Position numbers and translations under genes: made by a program. A stretch of 64,000 bases of DNA, taken from NCBI RefSeq assembly GCF_000377505.1, contig NZ_KB898186.1, forward strand, positions 496,001-560,000. The letters run 5' to 3'. Shown one piece after another: positions 50,991-60,744 of this stretch. Below the pieces are notes generated by a model, which was not told the origin of the DNA, did no database searches, and saw only the letters and a list, made by a program, of their open reading frames with translations. Numbering within the stretch: position 1 is the stretch's first letter; every line of letters starts with the position of its first letter. Origin of the DNA: Paenibacillus massiliensis 2301065 = DSM 16942 (lineage in GTDB: Bacteria; Bacillota; Bacilli; Paenibacillales; Paenibacillaceae).

Positions 50991-51148
50991 GGTATCCCTC
51001 CTATGACAATGACTCTTGATGACACCATCATAACAACGGATCATCATGCCGAGGTTAAGCCCAGGTTAACTTGCTGAGCCCTCCTGTAAATTACTTGGGA
51101 GCAGTCATAATGCAATATATGAACGCATAGGGAGGATGGAATAGGGAG

Positions 51149-51790
51149 ATGGACAAAGACTTGAGCAAGGCTACGAATCAGAATACAAATGAGGATACAA
51201 ATGAGGATACGAATGAAGCTGCAATTGAGGTTTCGCGTGAAGTGGCGGGCAAGAAAGCGAATATGGCAGGTACGGGCACAGCCACGGAGAAGGCCCACGG
51301 GCTACAGGAGAATATCCAACTCCGTCGCATGAATGGTGAGGAATATGAGCGCTTTATCAAGCGGTTGATTCAGGATTATGCCGCTGACAAAGTGCAAGCA
51401 GGGACGTGGACGGAGGAAGAAGCACCACGCCTTGCGGAGGAAAGTCTTCATACATATTTGCCACAGGGACTCGATACTCCGGATGCTTATCTATATGTGA
51501 TAACACTTCGCGAGCAGCGGGGGGATGAGCAGGGGATCGGGATCATTTGGTTCAACATTACCGATACTCCCGTGGGCCCAGAAGCGTTCATCCTGGAGTT
51601 CTGGATCGAGGATGCTTATCAAGGACAAGGCTACGCCAAGCAAACGCTACGGGCTCTCGATGAGGAAGCACGCAGTCGCGGGATACGAAAAATCGGACTG
51701 CATGTATTCGGACATAATACCCGTGCCTTCGAGCTGTACAAAAAAATGGGCTACGTCGTGACGGACATTCAAATGTCCAAGGAGCTGTAA
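51149..51790 (+). CDS. GNAT acetyltransferase with disordered N-terminus
   Basis: Residues 65-213 are a GNAT domain: RRMNGEEYERFIKRLIQDYA, IGIIWFNITD, LEFWIEDAYQGQGYAKQTLR with the acetyl-CoA loop QGQGYA, and KIGLHVFGHNTRAFELYKKM with GY. The first 55 residues are a low-complexity, charged stretch (repeated NEDT) coded by 12-bp DNA repeats. The start is uncertain: GGGAG is too close to ATG 51149, while AGGGAGG is 12 bases away; a later start near ATG 51263 would drop the repeats. The acceptor is unknown. Confidence 0.8.
   Translation: MDKDLSKATNQNTNEDTNEDTNEAAIEVSREVAGKKANMAGTGTATEKAHGLQENIQLRRMNGEEYERFIKRLIQDYAADKVQAGTWTEEEAPRLAEESLHTYLPQGLDTPDAYLYVITLREQRGDEQGIGIIWFNITDTPVGPEAFILEFWIEDAYQGQGYAKQTLRALDEEARSRGIRKIGLHVFGHNTRAFELYKKMGYVVTDIQMSKEL
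51185..51214 (+). repeat. 12-bp tandem repeat in the acetyltransferase N-terminus
   Basis: ACAAATGAGGAT occurs twice in tandem with a partial third copy, coding for (TNED) units. Confidence 0.65.
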
Positions 51791-51933
51791 GCCCGGTGTT
51801 GCTGGAGTATATGTTCTCATATATAATGATTTAGACTGTTATCTGCTAATTGGTGCTTGGTTGGGTGTGAGGAAGCATGCGCTGTGCATGCGGCACCCCT
51901 GAAATTTATCCGAAAATAGGAGTTGTCATATAC

Positions 51934-53034
51934 ATGGCTTTGAAAGCTGGAATCGTAGGCCTGCCTAACGTCGGCAAATCTACATTGTTTAATGCAATTA
52001 CACAAGCTGGCGCAGAATCGGCTAACTATCCGTTCTGTACGATCGATCCGAACGTAGGCATTGTAGAGGTGCCGGATGAGCGTCTGGACAAGCTGACTGA
52101 ACTGGTTGAACCGAAGAAGACCGTTCCAACGGCCTTTGAATTCGTAGATATTGCTGGTCTTGTGCGCGGTGCGAGCAAGGGTGAGGGTCTGGGTAACAAG
52201 TTCCTGGCTCACATCCGTGAGGTGGACGCTATCGTTCATGTGGTGCGCTGCTTCGAGGACGAGAACATTACCCACGTGGATGGCAAGATTGATCCGGTCA
52301 GCGACATTCAGACCATTAATCTGGAGCTGATTCTGGCCGATATCGAGAGCATCGAGAAGCGTATTGAGCGCTCCAAGAAGAATATGAAGGGCGGCAACAA
52401 GCAGTACGTGCAAGAGGTTGAGGTATTGGAAAAGGTGAAGGCTGTTCTGTACGAGGACAAGCCTGCTCGCAGCGTGGATCTGACGGACGAAGAGCGTCTC
52501 ATTGTCCGTGATCTGCACCTGCTCACGCTCAAGCCTGTACTGTATGCGGCTAATGTGTCGGAGGATGAGATCGCTGATGTTGCCAACAATCCGTATGTGA
52601 ACCGTGTAAAGGAGTTCGCTGCAGCTGAGAATGCTGAAGTGGTGCCAATTAGTGCCAAGGTTGAGGAAGAAATCTCTGAGCTGGAAGGCGAAGACAAGCA
52701 GATGTTCCTGGAGGAGCTGGGTATTCAGGATTCTGGTCTGAACCTGCTGATCAAGGCTGCGTACAAGCTTCTCGGATTGTATACGTATTTCACAGCTGGG
52801 GTGCAAGAGGTTCGCGCCTGGACGATTCGCAAGGGAACCAAGGCTCCAGGAGCAGCGGGAGTGATCCACACGGATTTCGAACGTGGCTTCATTCGTGCTG
52901 AGGTGGTATCCTACGACGATCTGGTTGCGGCTGGTTCTATGAACGGTGCCAAGGAACGCGGGCAGCTTCGCTTGGAAGGTAAAGAATATGTCGTGCAGGA
53001 TGGCGACGTTATGCATTTCCGTTTCAACGTTTAA
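51934..53034 (+). CDS. ychF: YchF/OLA1 Obg-like ATPase
   Basis: The 366-residue protein is the universally conserved redox-responsive ATPase that binds ribosomes. It has G1 GLPNVGKSTLFNA, G3 DIAGLV, the G4 position NVSEDE (altered, as in YchF, giving ATP preference), and a C-terminal TGS domain (GAAGVIHTDFERGFIRAEVV, DGDVMHFRFNV). AGGAG is 11 bases before ATG 51934. It is a single gene with a terminator. Confidence 0.96.
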   Translation: MALKAGIVGLPNVGKSTLFNAITQAGAESANYPFCTIDPNVGIVEVPDERLDKLTELVEPKKTVPTAFEFVDIAGLVRGASKGEGLGNKFLAHIREVDAIVHVVRCFEDENITHVDGKIDPVSDIQTINLELILADIESIEKRIERSKKNMKGGNKQYVQEVEVLEKVKAVLYEDKPARSVDLTDEERLIVRDLHLLTLKPVLYAANVSEDEIADVANNPYVNRVKEFAAAENAEVVPISAKVEEEISELEGEDKQMFLEELGIQDSGLNLLIKAAYKLLGLYTYFTAGVQEVRAWTIRKGTKAPGAAGVIHTDFERGFIRAEVVSYDDLVAAGSMNGAKERGQLRLEGKEYVVQDGDVMHFRFNV

Positions 53035-53162
53035 TAAGAGGTGTGCTAGCACAGTCCTGTATTAGCAAGGAACACACCAATACACTAATATCAAGCAATG
53101 CATTATCGAATAATCTAGTAGCATAGTAATGATATTCAGGGCAAGCCTGTAATTGTGTAATT

Positions 53163-53206
53163 AGCCTGCTGATCTTCTTAGGAAGACGGCAGGCTTTGTT
53201 CGTTGC
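53163..53206 (+). terminator. Rho-independent terminator after ychF
   Basis: AGCCTGC (53163-53169) and GCAGGCT (53189-53195) pair, with an inner GAAGA/TCTTC arm, followed by TTGTTCG. Confidence 0.7.
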
Positions 53207-53696
53207 TGATTGTTTTTAGCTGACGGATATATTAATATGCAAGCAAGCGTTGTTCTTCTTACGAGTAGTCCTCGACAGCGCCTACCGTGTGTGGTATTCG
53301 GCTACAGTATTTAAAGTTCTGACCTGTATTAACATACAGCATATTGACAAGATATTATTGGGTATCCAGTGGGGATAGTTACTGTTCAGGCATTCGATAA
53401 TATGCTATAATTAAGAGTCGTATACCTTATTGATTTCTACTTTTCAGTAAAGGATTTGATGACGTTGTAGCGAGCTTGGGCGTCGAGATGTAAGTTCAAG
53501 AGTATGTTGAGATATTGGTTGAAGAATATATTGTATGAACTAAAGTGAGGGCTTCTGTCCAGGTAACTCATGTTCTGAGTAAGCAGTCAGGATATATGTG
53601 GCACAAGTTCCGGCTTGAATTGAAGTTATAGATGAAATATGAGCACATAGCAGATGTAACGAATAGAATTGAAATTGATACGTGAGGTGACCCATC
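53207..53696. other. Long non-coding gap upstream of prfA
   Basis: These 490 bases hold no ORF with a ribosome binding site. TATAAT at 53406-53411 is the best -10 box but its -35 is poor; a start there would give a leader of nearly 280 bases. No known riboswitch or T-box element is recognised. Confidence 0.4.
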
Positions 53697-54764
53697 ATGT
53701 TGGATAAATTACAGGCTTTGGCCGACCGTTATGAGAAGCTCAGCGAGCTGCTCTGTGACCCGGATGTAGTAAATGATAGCAAGAAGCTGCGCGAATATTC
53801 GAAGGAGCAATCCGATCTGCAGCCAGCCTACGAGGCATATACTGAATATAAGAACGTTAGCGAAGAACTGGATGCAGCGAAGCAACTCCAGGGCGAGAAG
53901 CTTGATGACGAGATGCGCGAGATGGTCAAAATGGAGATCGAAGAGCTCAGCTCACGGCAGAAGGAGCTGGATGAGCATATCCGCGTTCTGATGCTGCCGA
54001 AGGACCCTAACGATGATAAGAATGTGATCGTGGAAATTCGTGGCGCGGCTGGAGGAGACGAAGCTGCTCTGTTCGCAGCGGATCTGTACCGGATGTACAC
54101 TCGTTATGCAGATACGCAAGGCTGGCGTGTGGAACTGATGGACGCTAATATGAATGATCTGGGTGGCTTCAAAGAGGTCATCTTCATGATTACGGGCAGA
54201 GGCGCATATAGCAAGCTGAAATTCGAGAGCGGTGCCCACCGCGTTCAGAGAATTCCAACGACAGAGTCTGGTGGACGGATTCATACCTCCACATCCACTG
54301 TATCCGTTATGCCTGAAGCAGAGGAAGTGGATATCGAGATTCTGGATAAGGATATTCGTGTAGATACCTTCTGTTCCAGTGGTGCTGGTGGGCAGTCTGT
54401 TAATACGACGAAGTCTGCTGTACGGGTAACGCATATGCCAACTGGCATTGTAGCTACGTGTCAGGATGGAAAATCGCAGAACTCCAACAAGGAGAAGGCA
54501 CTTCAGGTCTTGCGTGCACGTATCTCCGATATGATGCGTCAGGAAGAGGAAGCCAAGTATGCTGGCGAGCGTAAGAGCAAGGTGGGTACCGGAGATCGCA
54601 GTGAGCGTATTCGTACCTATAATTTCCCACAGAGCCGTGTCACGGATCATCGCATCGGTCTGACCATGCACAAGCTGGATCAGGTCATGAATGGCGAGAT
54701 TAATGAGATTGTATCTGCGCTTACGATTGCCGAGCAGGCTGAGCTCATGGAACAAGAGGTATAA
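53697..54764 (+). CDS. prfA: Peptide chain release factor 1
   Basis: The 355-residue factor reads UAA and UAG stop codons. It has the anticodon-like PxT region ([14 protein letters not shown]) and the peptidyl-hydrolysis loop [12 protein letters not shown] with GGQ. The GGQ glutamine is methylated by PrmC, whose gene follows after three bases. ATG 53697 has GTGAGGTGA upstream. Confidence 0.96.
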   Translation: MLDKLQALADRYEKLSELLCDPDVVNDSKKLREYSKEQSDLQPAYEAYTEYKNVSEELDAAKQLQGEKLDDEMREMVKMEIEELSSRQKELDEHIRVLMLPKDPNDDKNVIVEIRGAAGGDEAALFAADLYRMYTRYADTQGWRVELMDANMNDLGGFKEVIFMITGRGAYSKLKFESGAHRVQRIPTTESGGRIHTSTSTVSVMPEAEEVDIEILDKDIRVDTFCSSGAGGQSVNTTKSAVRVTHMPTGIVATCQDGKSQNSNKEKALQVLRARISDMMRQEEEAKYAGERKSKVGTGDRSERIRTYNFPQSRVTDHRIGLTMHKLDQVMNGEINEIVSALTIAEQAELMEQEV

Positions 54765-54767
54765 GCT

Positions 54768-55652
54768 TTGACACGTGAATCTTATCGGATGTCGCCAGGA
54801 CGGAGCATCAGAGAAGCCTTGACTGAGGCTTCTTCTTTTTTAGCAGAAGCAGGTGTATTAGAGCCACAGCATAATGCACGTCTCCTGCTGGAGCATGTAT
54901 TGGATATGCAAGGTGCTGCTTTCTACGCAGAGCTGGGGCAGCCCTTTCCTGCTGGCAAGCAGCAGGATTGGGAAACTGTAGTGAATCGAAAGGCCGCCGG
55001 TGAGCCAGCTCAGTACATTATAGGTGAGCAGGAGTTCTACGGACGCCCCTTCAAGGTGTCGCCAAGTGTGCTCATTCCGCGTCCGGAGACGGAGCTACTG
55101 GTGGAAGCGATCCTTCAGTATGGCGATCAGCTCTGGCCGGGTGGCAACCCACGGGTGTTGGATATCGGGACGGGCAGCGGAGCGATAGCTATTACAATAG
55201 CAGCGGAGCGGAAAGGGTGGCAGGTGCTAGCGGGAGATCTGTCTCCCGATGCGCTTGCTGTAGCCCGGCTGAATGCTGCGGCTGTCGGTGTAGAGCTGGC
55301 AATGAGACAGGGTGACCTGCTGGCTCCATTTGCTGGAGAGGTTGTTGATATCCTGGTGTCGAACCCACCTTATATTCCGGCTGCGGAGATTGAAGGCCTG
55401 CAGCCTGAGGTCAGTCTTCATGAGCCGCGGCTTGCGCTGGACGGCGGACCAGACGGACTGGCTCCTTACCGGATCATGATGCAGCAGCTGTCTCTGCTGC
55501 AAGCACCTCCTCGGCTGATTGGCTTTGAGCTGGGTATGGGGCAGGCATCACTTGTCGCGGAATTGCTGAGGCAGGCAGGCCACTGGAGCCGCATTGTGGT
55601 TGTCCCAGATCTGGCTGGCATTGAGCGTCATGTACTGGGTCTGGCCGATTAG
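54768..55652 (+). CDS. prmC: Release factor glutamine methyltransferase
   Basis: The enzyme (294 residues) methylates the GGQ glutamine of release factors. It has the helical N-terminal domain, FKVSPSVLIPRPETELLVEA, the SAM site VLDIGTGSGAIAITIAA and the catalytic SNPPYIP. It starts with TTG at 54768, with AGAGG inside the end of prfA 8 bases away, so the two are translationally coupled; ATG 54789 is less likely. Confidence 0.95.
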   Translation: MTRESYRMSPGRSIREALTEASSFLAEAGVLEPQHNARLLLEHVLDMQGAAFYAELGQPFPAGKQQDWETVVNRKAAGEPAQYIIGEQEFYGRPFKVSPSVLIPRPETELLVEAILQYGDQLWPGGNPRVLDIGTGSGAIAITIAAERKGWQVLAGDLSPDALAVARLNAAAVGVELAMRQGDLLAPFAGEVVDILVSNPPYIPAAEIEGLQPEVSLHEPRLALDGGPDGLAPYRIMMQQLSLLQAPPRLIGFELGMGQASLVAELLRQAGHWSRIVVVPDLAGIERHVLGLAD

Positions 55653-55848
55653 CCCCTAAGGCAGGCATTAGAGCCACATGTAGGTAAGCTGCATATGATC
55701 TCGGTGGAGTCCAGTATCAAAGGCCATCATGGTGTATTTTCTTTTTGAGCGCTGATCCTTTACAATGATAAAGGTGGATTATCCAGAGAGTGGCCTTTTA
55801 CACATTTTGTGCGAATGGCCAATCCTCAATAAGCTTCAGGGGGACAGC

Positions 55849-57174
55849 ATGTTTCAGAAATTTAAGAGAGTTGACACGCCGATCATAGTAATCCTGGTTC
55901 TGCTGATGGTCATTAGTGTAATCATACAGTATAGTGCAGGCCAATATTGGAACGGCCATGGCAATGACTATAAGAAGACATTGATCTATTATGCACTGGG
56001 GTTCATAGCGATTCTGGGCCTCACTATAGTGGATTTTCGAGTATTTATTCAAAATGCACTCTACATCTATGGTGGAGGCATTCTGCTGCTGCTGCTGGTC
56101 TTCTTTTTCGGGCAAAATTTGAATAACGCACAGGGCTGGCTCAAAATTGGCGAACTTAGCCTTCAACCAGCGGAGTTCTTCAAGCTAGCGCTCATCATCT
56201 TTTTGTCGTATGTATTGATGCGAAAAAGGAATAGCGAGCTGCGCTTTATTCGGGACGTACTCCCGATCGGGTTTATTACCTTTATTCCTTTCGCAATTGT
56301 TATGGCGCAGAATGACCTGGGAAATGCACTTGCGTATCTCGTTATTCTGATCGGCATGCTATGGATCGGCAATATCAAGTCTACCCACGCTATGATTGCC
56401 CTGGTGATTTTCACCGTGGTCGTGGGTGGAGGCATTAAGGCATACATGACCTTTCATGAACAGATTTATAATTTCATGGTGAGTATTGACCGGACACACT
56501 GGACTGACCGTTTGGACCCTTGGCTCATGCCTGATGAAGCGTCAGCTGCGGCGAAATGGCATACGGATAATGCGAAGCGTGCTATTGCGTCCGGAGGCAT
56601 GCTTGGTGAGGGCTTCCTTAATGGCTCGTCTGTACAGTCCGGGCGGGTACCTTATACGTATTCGGATTCGATTTTTGTAGTGGTAGCTGAAGAATTTGGA
56701 TTTATAGGCTCATCGGTCTTATTACTGCTCTATTTTATACTCATCCATCGTCTCATTCTGATTGCTCTGGAGTGTCGTGATCGCACCGGACCATTCCTGA
56801 TTGTCGGGATTGTCGCGATGATGCTGTACCAGATTTTCGAGAACATCGGTGCATTTATTGGTATTATGCCGCTGACAGGGATTACCCTTCCGTTTGTCAG
56901 TTATGGGGGTACCTCGCTGCTTATTAACATGGCTAGTATGGGTCTCATCATGAGCATCAAGGTACATGGACAGGAGGTAGACGATGACCTTCCTGATCCA
57001 GTAGCACGTCCGAGAGTGCAGGTGCTTCAGGATGGGGGGATAGCTGAAGAGCAGCCGACAGGCATTTCCCGTTGGGCTCGCAGTCTGCGAGAATCAAAGC
57101 CAGCGAAGCTGATCCAATCAAGCAAGTCCCCGAAGGATGCTAAGAATAGTGTGAGCCAAAAGGATTCGGAGTAG
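55849..57174 (+). CDS. RodA/FtsW/SpoVE (SEDS) family glycan polymerase
   Basis: The 441-residue membrane protein has ten hydrophobic segments and the SEDS family markers: GWLKIGELSLQPAEFFKLAL, AQNDLGNALAYLVIL, SGRVPYTYSDSIFVVVAEEFG and GIMPLTGITLPFVSYGGTSL. SEDS proteins polymerise peptidoglycan glycan strands with a class B penicillin-binding protein. The internal context and the long helix-7 loop suggest the RodA elongation type. A polar C-terminal tail of about 70 residues is extra. GGGGG is 6 bases before ATG 55849; the upstream open frame lacks a ribosome binding site. Confidence 0.9.
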   Translation: MFQKFKRVDTPIIVILVLLMVISVIIQYSAGQYWNGHGNDYKKTLIYYALGFIAILGLTIVDFRVFIQNALYIYGGGILLLLLVFFFGQNLNNAQGWLKIGELSLQPAEFFKLALIIFLSYVLMRKRNSELRFIRDVLPIGFITFIPFAIVMAQNDLGNALAYLVILIGMLWIGNIKSTHAMIALVIFTVVVGGGIKAYMTFHEQIYNFMVSIDRTHWTDRLDPWLMPDEASAAAKWHTDNAKRAIASGGMLGEGFLNGSSVQSGRVPYTYSDSIFVVVAEEFGFIGSSVLLLLYFILIHRLILIALECRDRTGPFLIVGIVAMMLYQIFENIGAFIGIMPLTGITLPFVSYGGTSLLINMASMGLIMSIKVHGQEVDDDLPDPVARPRVQVLQDGGIAEEQPTGISRWARSLRESKPAKLIQSSKSPKDAKNSVSQKDSE

Positions 57175-57308
57175 ACAGCTCCACACAGAAGAATAGACAC
57201 ACTTTAGAATGGACTGTGGATCTCCAATAGATCGGCAGCCAGGACGAGGTGTGTTTTTTGTACGGAAGTCGTATCGTAGAATGATCGTAGAATTTAATAG
57301 ATTGCTAG

Positions 57309-57338
57309 GTTTAATCTCTCTCTCACCGGACATACTGA
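57309..57338 (+). promoter_or_regulatory. Possible sigma-F promoter of spoIIR
   Basis: GTTTA (57309-57313) and GGACATACT (57328-57336) are 14 bases apart, near the sigma-F consensus (GywTA, spacer 15, GgnrAnAnTw) with one base less in the spacer. The predicted start is about 25 bases before ATG 57371. In B. subtilis spoIIR is a sigma-F gene. Confidence 0.4.
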
Positions 57339-57370
57339 TAGACATGATAGAGTTCGGGGAGGGCATTGAG

Positions 57371-58033
57371 ATGAGTAGAAGCGGATGGAGACAATTAGCC
57401 ATGCTAGTCATGTGCTTGATGATATGGATTATGTCGTGGGAAGGTCAGAAGGTGGATGCTGCGGTACCCGGGTGGATTCAACAATCCGATGCCATTCCAC
57501 AAGCATCCATCAGACTCAGAATCCTGGCGAATTCCGACCAACCAAGTGACCAGCTGTTGAAGCTGCAGATTCGTGATGCTGTAGTTCAAGAGATGAACAC
57601 ATGGGTCTCGGAGCTGGATCAGCCGCAGAGTCTCCAGGAAGCGCGTCGGATGGTGCGTTCCCGTCTTCCTGAGATTGAAGCAACGGTGGGTGAGCAGCTT
57701 GCCCTGCGGAATGTGAATTATACATACAATGTTGAGCTCGGCAATGTTCCGTTTCCGAACAAGTGGTATGGTAATAGACTGTATCCGGCAGGCGACTACG
57801 AAGCTGTAAGAATCACGTTGGGCTCAGGCCAGGGACAGAATTGGTGGTGTGTGCTGTTCCCGCCACTCTGCTTCGTCGGGGCAGCAACGGGCGAAGGAAA
57901 TACCGCAGCGGCGGCAGCAGCAGTGGGTGATGCCCCGTCACCGGTAACGGCTGGCGAGGAGCCGGAGGTTCGCTTCTTCCTGTGGGATATGCTAGTGAAG
58001 GGCTGGAACTGGTTAAGTAACTTGTTCGCCTGA
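57371..58033 (+). CDS. spoIIR: Stage II sporulation protein R
   Basis: The 220-residue exported protein has a signal peptide (QLAMLVMCLMIWIMSW) and the SpoIIR core: IRLRILANSDQPSDQLLKLQ, RDAVVQEM, FPNKWYGNRLYPAGDYEAVR and NWWCVLFPPLCF. It is made in the forespore and triggers SpoIIGA to process pro-sigma-E in the mother cell. The gene shows the host is a spore former. GGGGAGGG precedes ATG 57371. A short Ala-rich linker (AAAAAAVGDAP) divides the core from the C-terminus. Confidence 0.93.
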   Translation: MSRSGWRQLAMLVMCLMIWIMSWEGQKVDAAVPGWIQQSDAIPQASIRLRILANSDQPSDQLLKLQIRDAVVQEMNTWVSELDQPQSLQEARRMVRSRLPEIEATVGEQLALRNVNYTYNVELGNVPFPNKWYGNRLYPAGDYEAVRITLGSGQGQNWWCVLFPPLCFVGAATGEGNTAAAAAAVGDAPSPVTAGEEPEVRFFLWDMLVKGWNWLSNLFA

Positions 58034-58175
58034 ACGATCTTTCCTGTACATGTATCCCTCAATGCACAGTAAGACCCTGTCTACGGATACAGGGATTGAA
58101 TATGATATAATAGATCATAACAGGCATGCTAAGTATGGATGCGAGCCATGATTATACAGTATAGGATGAACTCAT

Positions 58176-59402
58176 ATGAATGATGAACGTGTGCCTGTGA
58201 CAGGCTCACTACCAAGTAGAGCTGACCAGCGGGTGGAGACCCGCTACTGGTCGTTGAGCAGTACACCGCGACTCAGCGGAGATGATCTGCCAGTCGCAAC
58301 GGATGAACCTTATGTTCCGGATGCGAAGACAGGTGCTCAGGTAATGGAGACTACAGCGGATATTGCTGCTTTTCAGGAGGCAGCTGCTCTTCTCCGCCAT
58401 GGAAAGACGGTGGCATTTCCGACCGAGACCGTATACGGTCTGGGAGCGGATGCCCGTAATGATCAAGCTGTATCCTCTATTTTTAAGGCCAAAGGCCGAC
58501 CCTCGGACAACCCACTTATTGTGCACATAGCTGACCGTGCTCAGCTTGATGAGCTCGTTGAGCATGTTGATGAGCTGGCGGAGCAGCTGATACGGGAATT
58601 TTGGCCTGGACCGTTAACGCTGGTGCTGCCTGTGAGAGCTGGAGTGCTATCGGCCCGGGTCACGGCAGGTCTGAATACGGTAGCGGTTCGTATGCCGGAT
58701 CATGCAGTGGCCTTGCGCCTGCTGGCTGAGGCTGCATGCCCGGTAGCGGCTCCCAGCGCCAATCTGTCCGGTAGACCTAGTCCGACGACGGCTGCTCACG
58801 TGTTAGAGGATCTTGGTGGGCGTATTGATGGTATCCTCGATGCTGGCCCAACGGGGGTAGGTGTGGAGTCAACAGTCGTTGAGACAAGTCCAGATGGGAA
58901 GGTCACGATTCTTCGCCCAGGTGGCATTACTGCTGAGCAGTTAATGGCTGTCTCTGGTGTGAAGGCTGTCTTGGTGGACCCCGGGTTGAAGGAAGCAGCT
59001 AATGCTACTGATGGACTTACAGCACCGCGTTCCCCAGGGGTCAAATATACGCATTATGCTCCGCGCGGTACCATGTACATCGTAGAGGGCGGCTCAGTGG
59101 ACGTCGTAGCTGCACGAATCCGCACAGAGCTGGCGAAGGCAACGGAGAGCCACAAGCGTGCAGCTGTGCTTGCTTATGATGAGCATCTCGCAGCTTATCC
59201 ACATCCATGTGTCTATTCGCTGGGGAGTCTTGCTGCGCCAGAGCAGGCGGCTCAGAGGCTCTACTCCCTCCTTCGTCGCTGTGATGAAGAAGGGGTGGAC
59301 CTCATTCTGGCGGAAGCATGCCCCCTCAAGGGCATGGGAGCAGCTGTCATGAATCGTATGCTGAAGGCCGCAGGGAACCGAATCATTCACACAGGGAATT
59401 AG
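58176..59402 (+). CDS. L-threonylcarbamoyladenylate synthase (Sua5/YwlC)
   Basis: The enzyme makes threonylcarbamoyl-AMP for the t6A37 modification of ANN-reading tRNAs. The YrdC domain (residues 60-265) has HGKTVAFPTETVYGLGADA, FKAKGRPSDNPLIVHIAD, FWPGPLTLVLP, VAAPSANLSGRPSPTTAAHV and STVVETSPDGKVTILRPGGI; a Sua5 domain follows (SPGVKYTHYAPRG). The 408 residues include about 50 extra at the N-terminus compared with B. subtilis YwlC (346 residues); RYWSL at residue 23 matches its usual start region. Confidence 0.93.
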   Translation: MNDERVPVTGSLPSRADQRVETRYWSLSSTPRLSGDDLPVATDEPYVPDAKTGAQVMETTADIAAFQEAAALLRHGKTVAFPTETVYGLGADARNDQAVSSIFKAKGRPSDNPLIVHIADRAQLDELVEHVDELAEQLIREFWPGPLTLVLPVRAGVLSARVTAGLNTVAVRMPDHAVALRLLAEAACPVAAPSANLSGRPSPTTAAHVLEDLGGRIDGILDAGPTGVGVESTVVETSPDGKVTILRPGGITAEQLMAVSGVKAVLVDPGLKEAANATDGLTAPRSPGVKYTHYAPRGTMYIVEGGSVDVVAARIRTELAKATESHKRAAVLAYDEHLAAYPHPCVYSLGSLAAPEQAAQRLYSLLRRCDEEGVDLILAEACPLKGMGAAVMNRMLKAAGNRIIHTGN

Positions 59403-59474
59403 ACGAGCTTGGTATGAAGTCCCCCTTGTCCGCATATCGTGTACAAGATTGATAATGTACATGGGGGAATGTGG

Positions 59475-60035
59475 ATGCAGGAATTTGCAGCTCATACAGG
59501 GCAGTTCATGACCATTTTGATGATGGCTTTGGCACTTGGCATGGATGCCATGTCGCTTGGTGTTGGGGTCGGTATGAGAGGAATTCGATTTCTCGATGTG
59601 CTTCGGATTAGTACGGTAATTGCATTATTTCATATCATTATGCCACTACTGGGGATGTTCACCGGTCAATATATGAGCGCGATTCTGGGTCAGGTTACGG
59701 TCTATGTGGCTGGTGGGCTGCTTATCCTGCTTGGCGGACATATGATCTATAATGCTATACGTGGGGAAGGTATCCCCATGCTCGATTACCGTTCCACCCT
59801 TGGGATGGTGCTATTCGCGTTGGGGGTGAGCATAGACTCCTTTTCGGCAGGTATTTCACTTGGAATGTTCAACAGTGATCTAGCGCTGACGGTCATTACC
59901 TTCGGGATATGTGGAGGCGCGATGTCCATGCTCGGTTTGCTTCTGGGACGCAAGGCTAGTATACAGCTAGGAGCCTATGGAGAAATGGTCGGAGGTACGA
60001 TACTATTGACCTTTGGCTTTATGTTTATTTTTTAG
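59475..60035 (+). CDS. mntP: Manganese efflux pump MntP
   Basis: The 186-residue membrane protein has six helices and the MntP pattern with acidic residues in membrane segments: MMALALGMDAMSLGVGVGM and ALGVSIDSFSAGISLGMF. It exports Mn(II). ATG 59475 has GGGGG 7 bases upstream. No yybP-ykoY manganese riboswitch is seen in the short space after ywlC. Confidence 0.92.
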   Translation: MQEFAAHTGQFMTILMMALALGMDAMSLGVGVGMRGIRFLDVLRISTVIALFHIIMPLLGMFTGQYMSAILGQVTVYVAGGLLILLGGHMIYNAIRGEGIPMLDYRSTLGMVLFALGVSIDSFSAGISLGMFNSDLALTVITFGICGGAMSMLGLLLGRKASIQLGAYGEMVGGTILLTFGFMFIF

Positions 60036-60064
60036 TTGCTTACGGTATTGGGAGGCTGATCGCT

Positions 60065-60643
60065 ATGAAGCATATTTTGTTTGTCTGCACAGGTAATACT
60101 TGCCGTAGCCCTATGGCAGAGGCAATGCTACGTAAAATATCAGCTGAACGAAAGCTGGATCTGGAGGTTCGCTCCGCTGGCGTGGCTGCAATGGATGGAG
60201 CTACGATATCCCGTCATGCGAAGGCTGTGCTGGAGGATCATGATATCTATGAGGAATTTCGATCATCCTCGCTGAATCCGGAATTGATGAACTGGGCAGA
60301 ATTGATCCTGACCTTGACCCAGGGACATAAGCAGCATGTGCTGCAGCGATTCCCACAATCGGCAGGGAAAGTATTTACCTTGAAGGAATACGTCGAGGAT
60401 GATGAGCGAGTGCTACGTGATCTGCAGGAGATGGACGAGTTAGCTGCCTCCTTGGAGCTTGCAGCCGCTTTAGGGCAGGAGCTGTCGATGGAGCAGCGTG
60501 AAAAGATCATCGAGTTGCGACAGCGCATTCCAAGCTTTGATATCTCCGATCCGTTCGGCGGCTCAAGGGATGATTATGAGGTGGCTGCTGCCGAGATTCG
60601 GACGGCCCTGCATCGACTGGTGGACAAGCTTACTAGGGGATAG
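60065..60643 (+). CDS. ywlE: Low-molecular-weight protein (arginine) phosphatase, YwlE-like
   Basis: The 192-residue enzyme has the catalytic loop FVCTGNTCRSPMAEAM at residues 6-21, with Thr at the position that gives YwlE its phospho-arginine preference, and the general-acid Asp in DISDPFGG near residue 160. YwlE opposes the kinase McsB, which tags proteins for ClpCP. Compared with the usual 150 residues, an insert of about 35-40 residues (positions 117-155, ERVLRDLQEMDELAASLELA onward) separates the halves. Confidence 0.9.
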   Translation: MKHILFVCTGNTCRSPMAEAMLRKISAERKLDLEVRSAGVAAMDGATISRHAKAVLEDHDIYEEFRSSSLNPELMNWAELILTLTQGHKQHVLQRFPQSAGKVFTLKEYVEDDERVLRDLQEMDELAASLELAAALGQELSMEQREKIIELRQRIPSFDISDPFGGSRDDYEVAAAEIRTALHRLVDKLTRG

Positions 60644-60744
60644 GGAGCACTGGGGATTGTGCATGAAAGAAATGAACATTTTCCAATGAAAACTGCTACT
60701 CCAATGTTGATTTCCGCTTGCAGATGAATTATGATGTTCATGAG

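Noticed and set aside
51817-53052. A 411-codon open frame antisense to ychF
   Set aside because: It is a shadow of the strongly coding ychF strand, has no ribosome binding site and no recognisable protein pattern.
53952-54755. A 267-codon open frame antisense to prfA
   Set aside because: It is explained by codon usage of prfA on the other strand; no start signal or family motif.
59403-59474. A manganese (yybP-ykoY) riboswitch before mntP
   Set aside because: The space is only 72 bases and lacks the conserved yybP-ykoY blocks.
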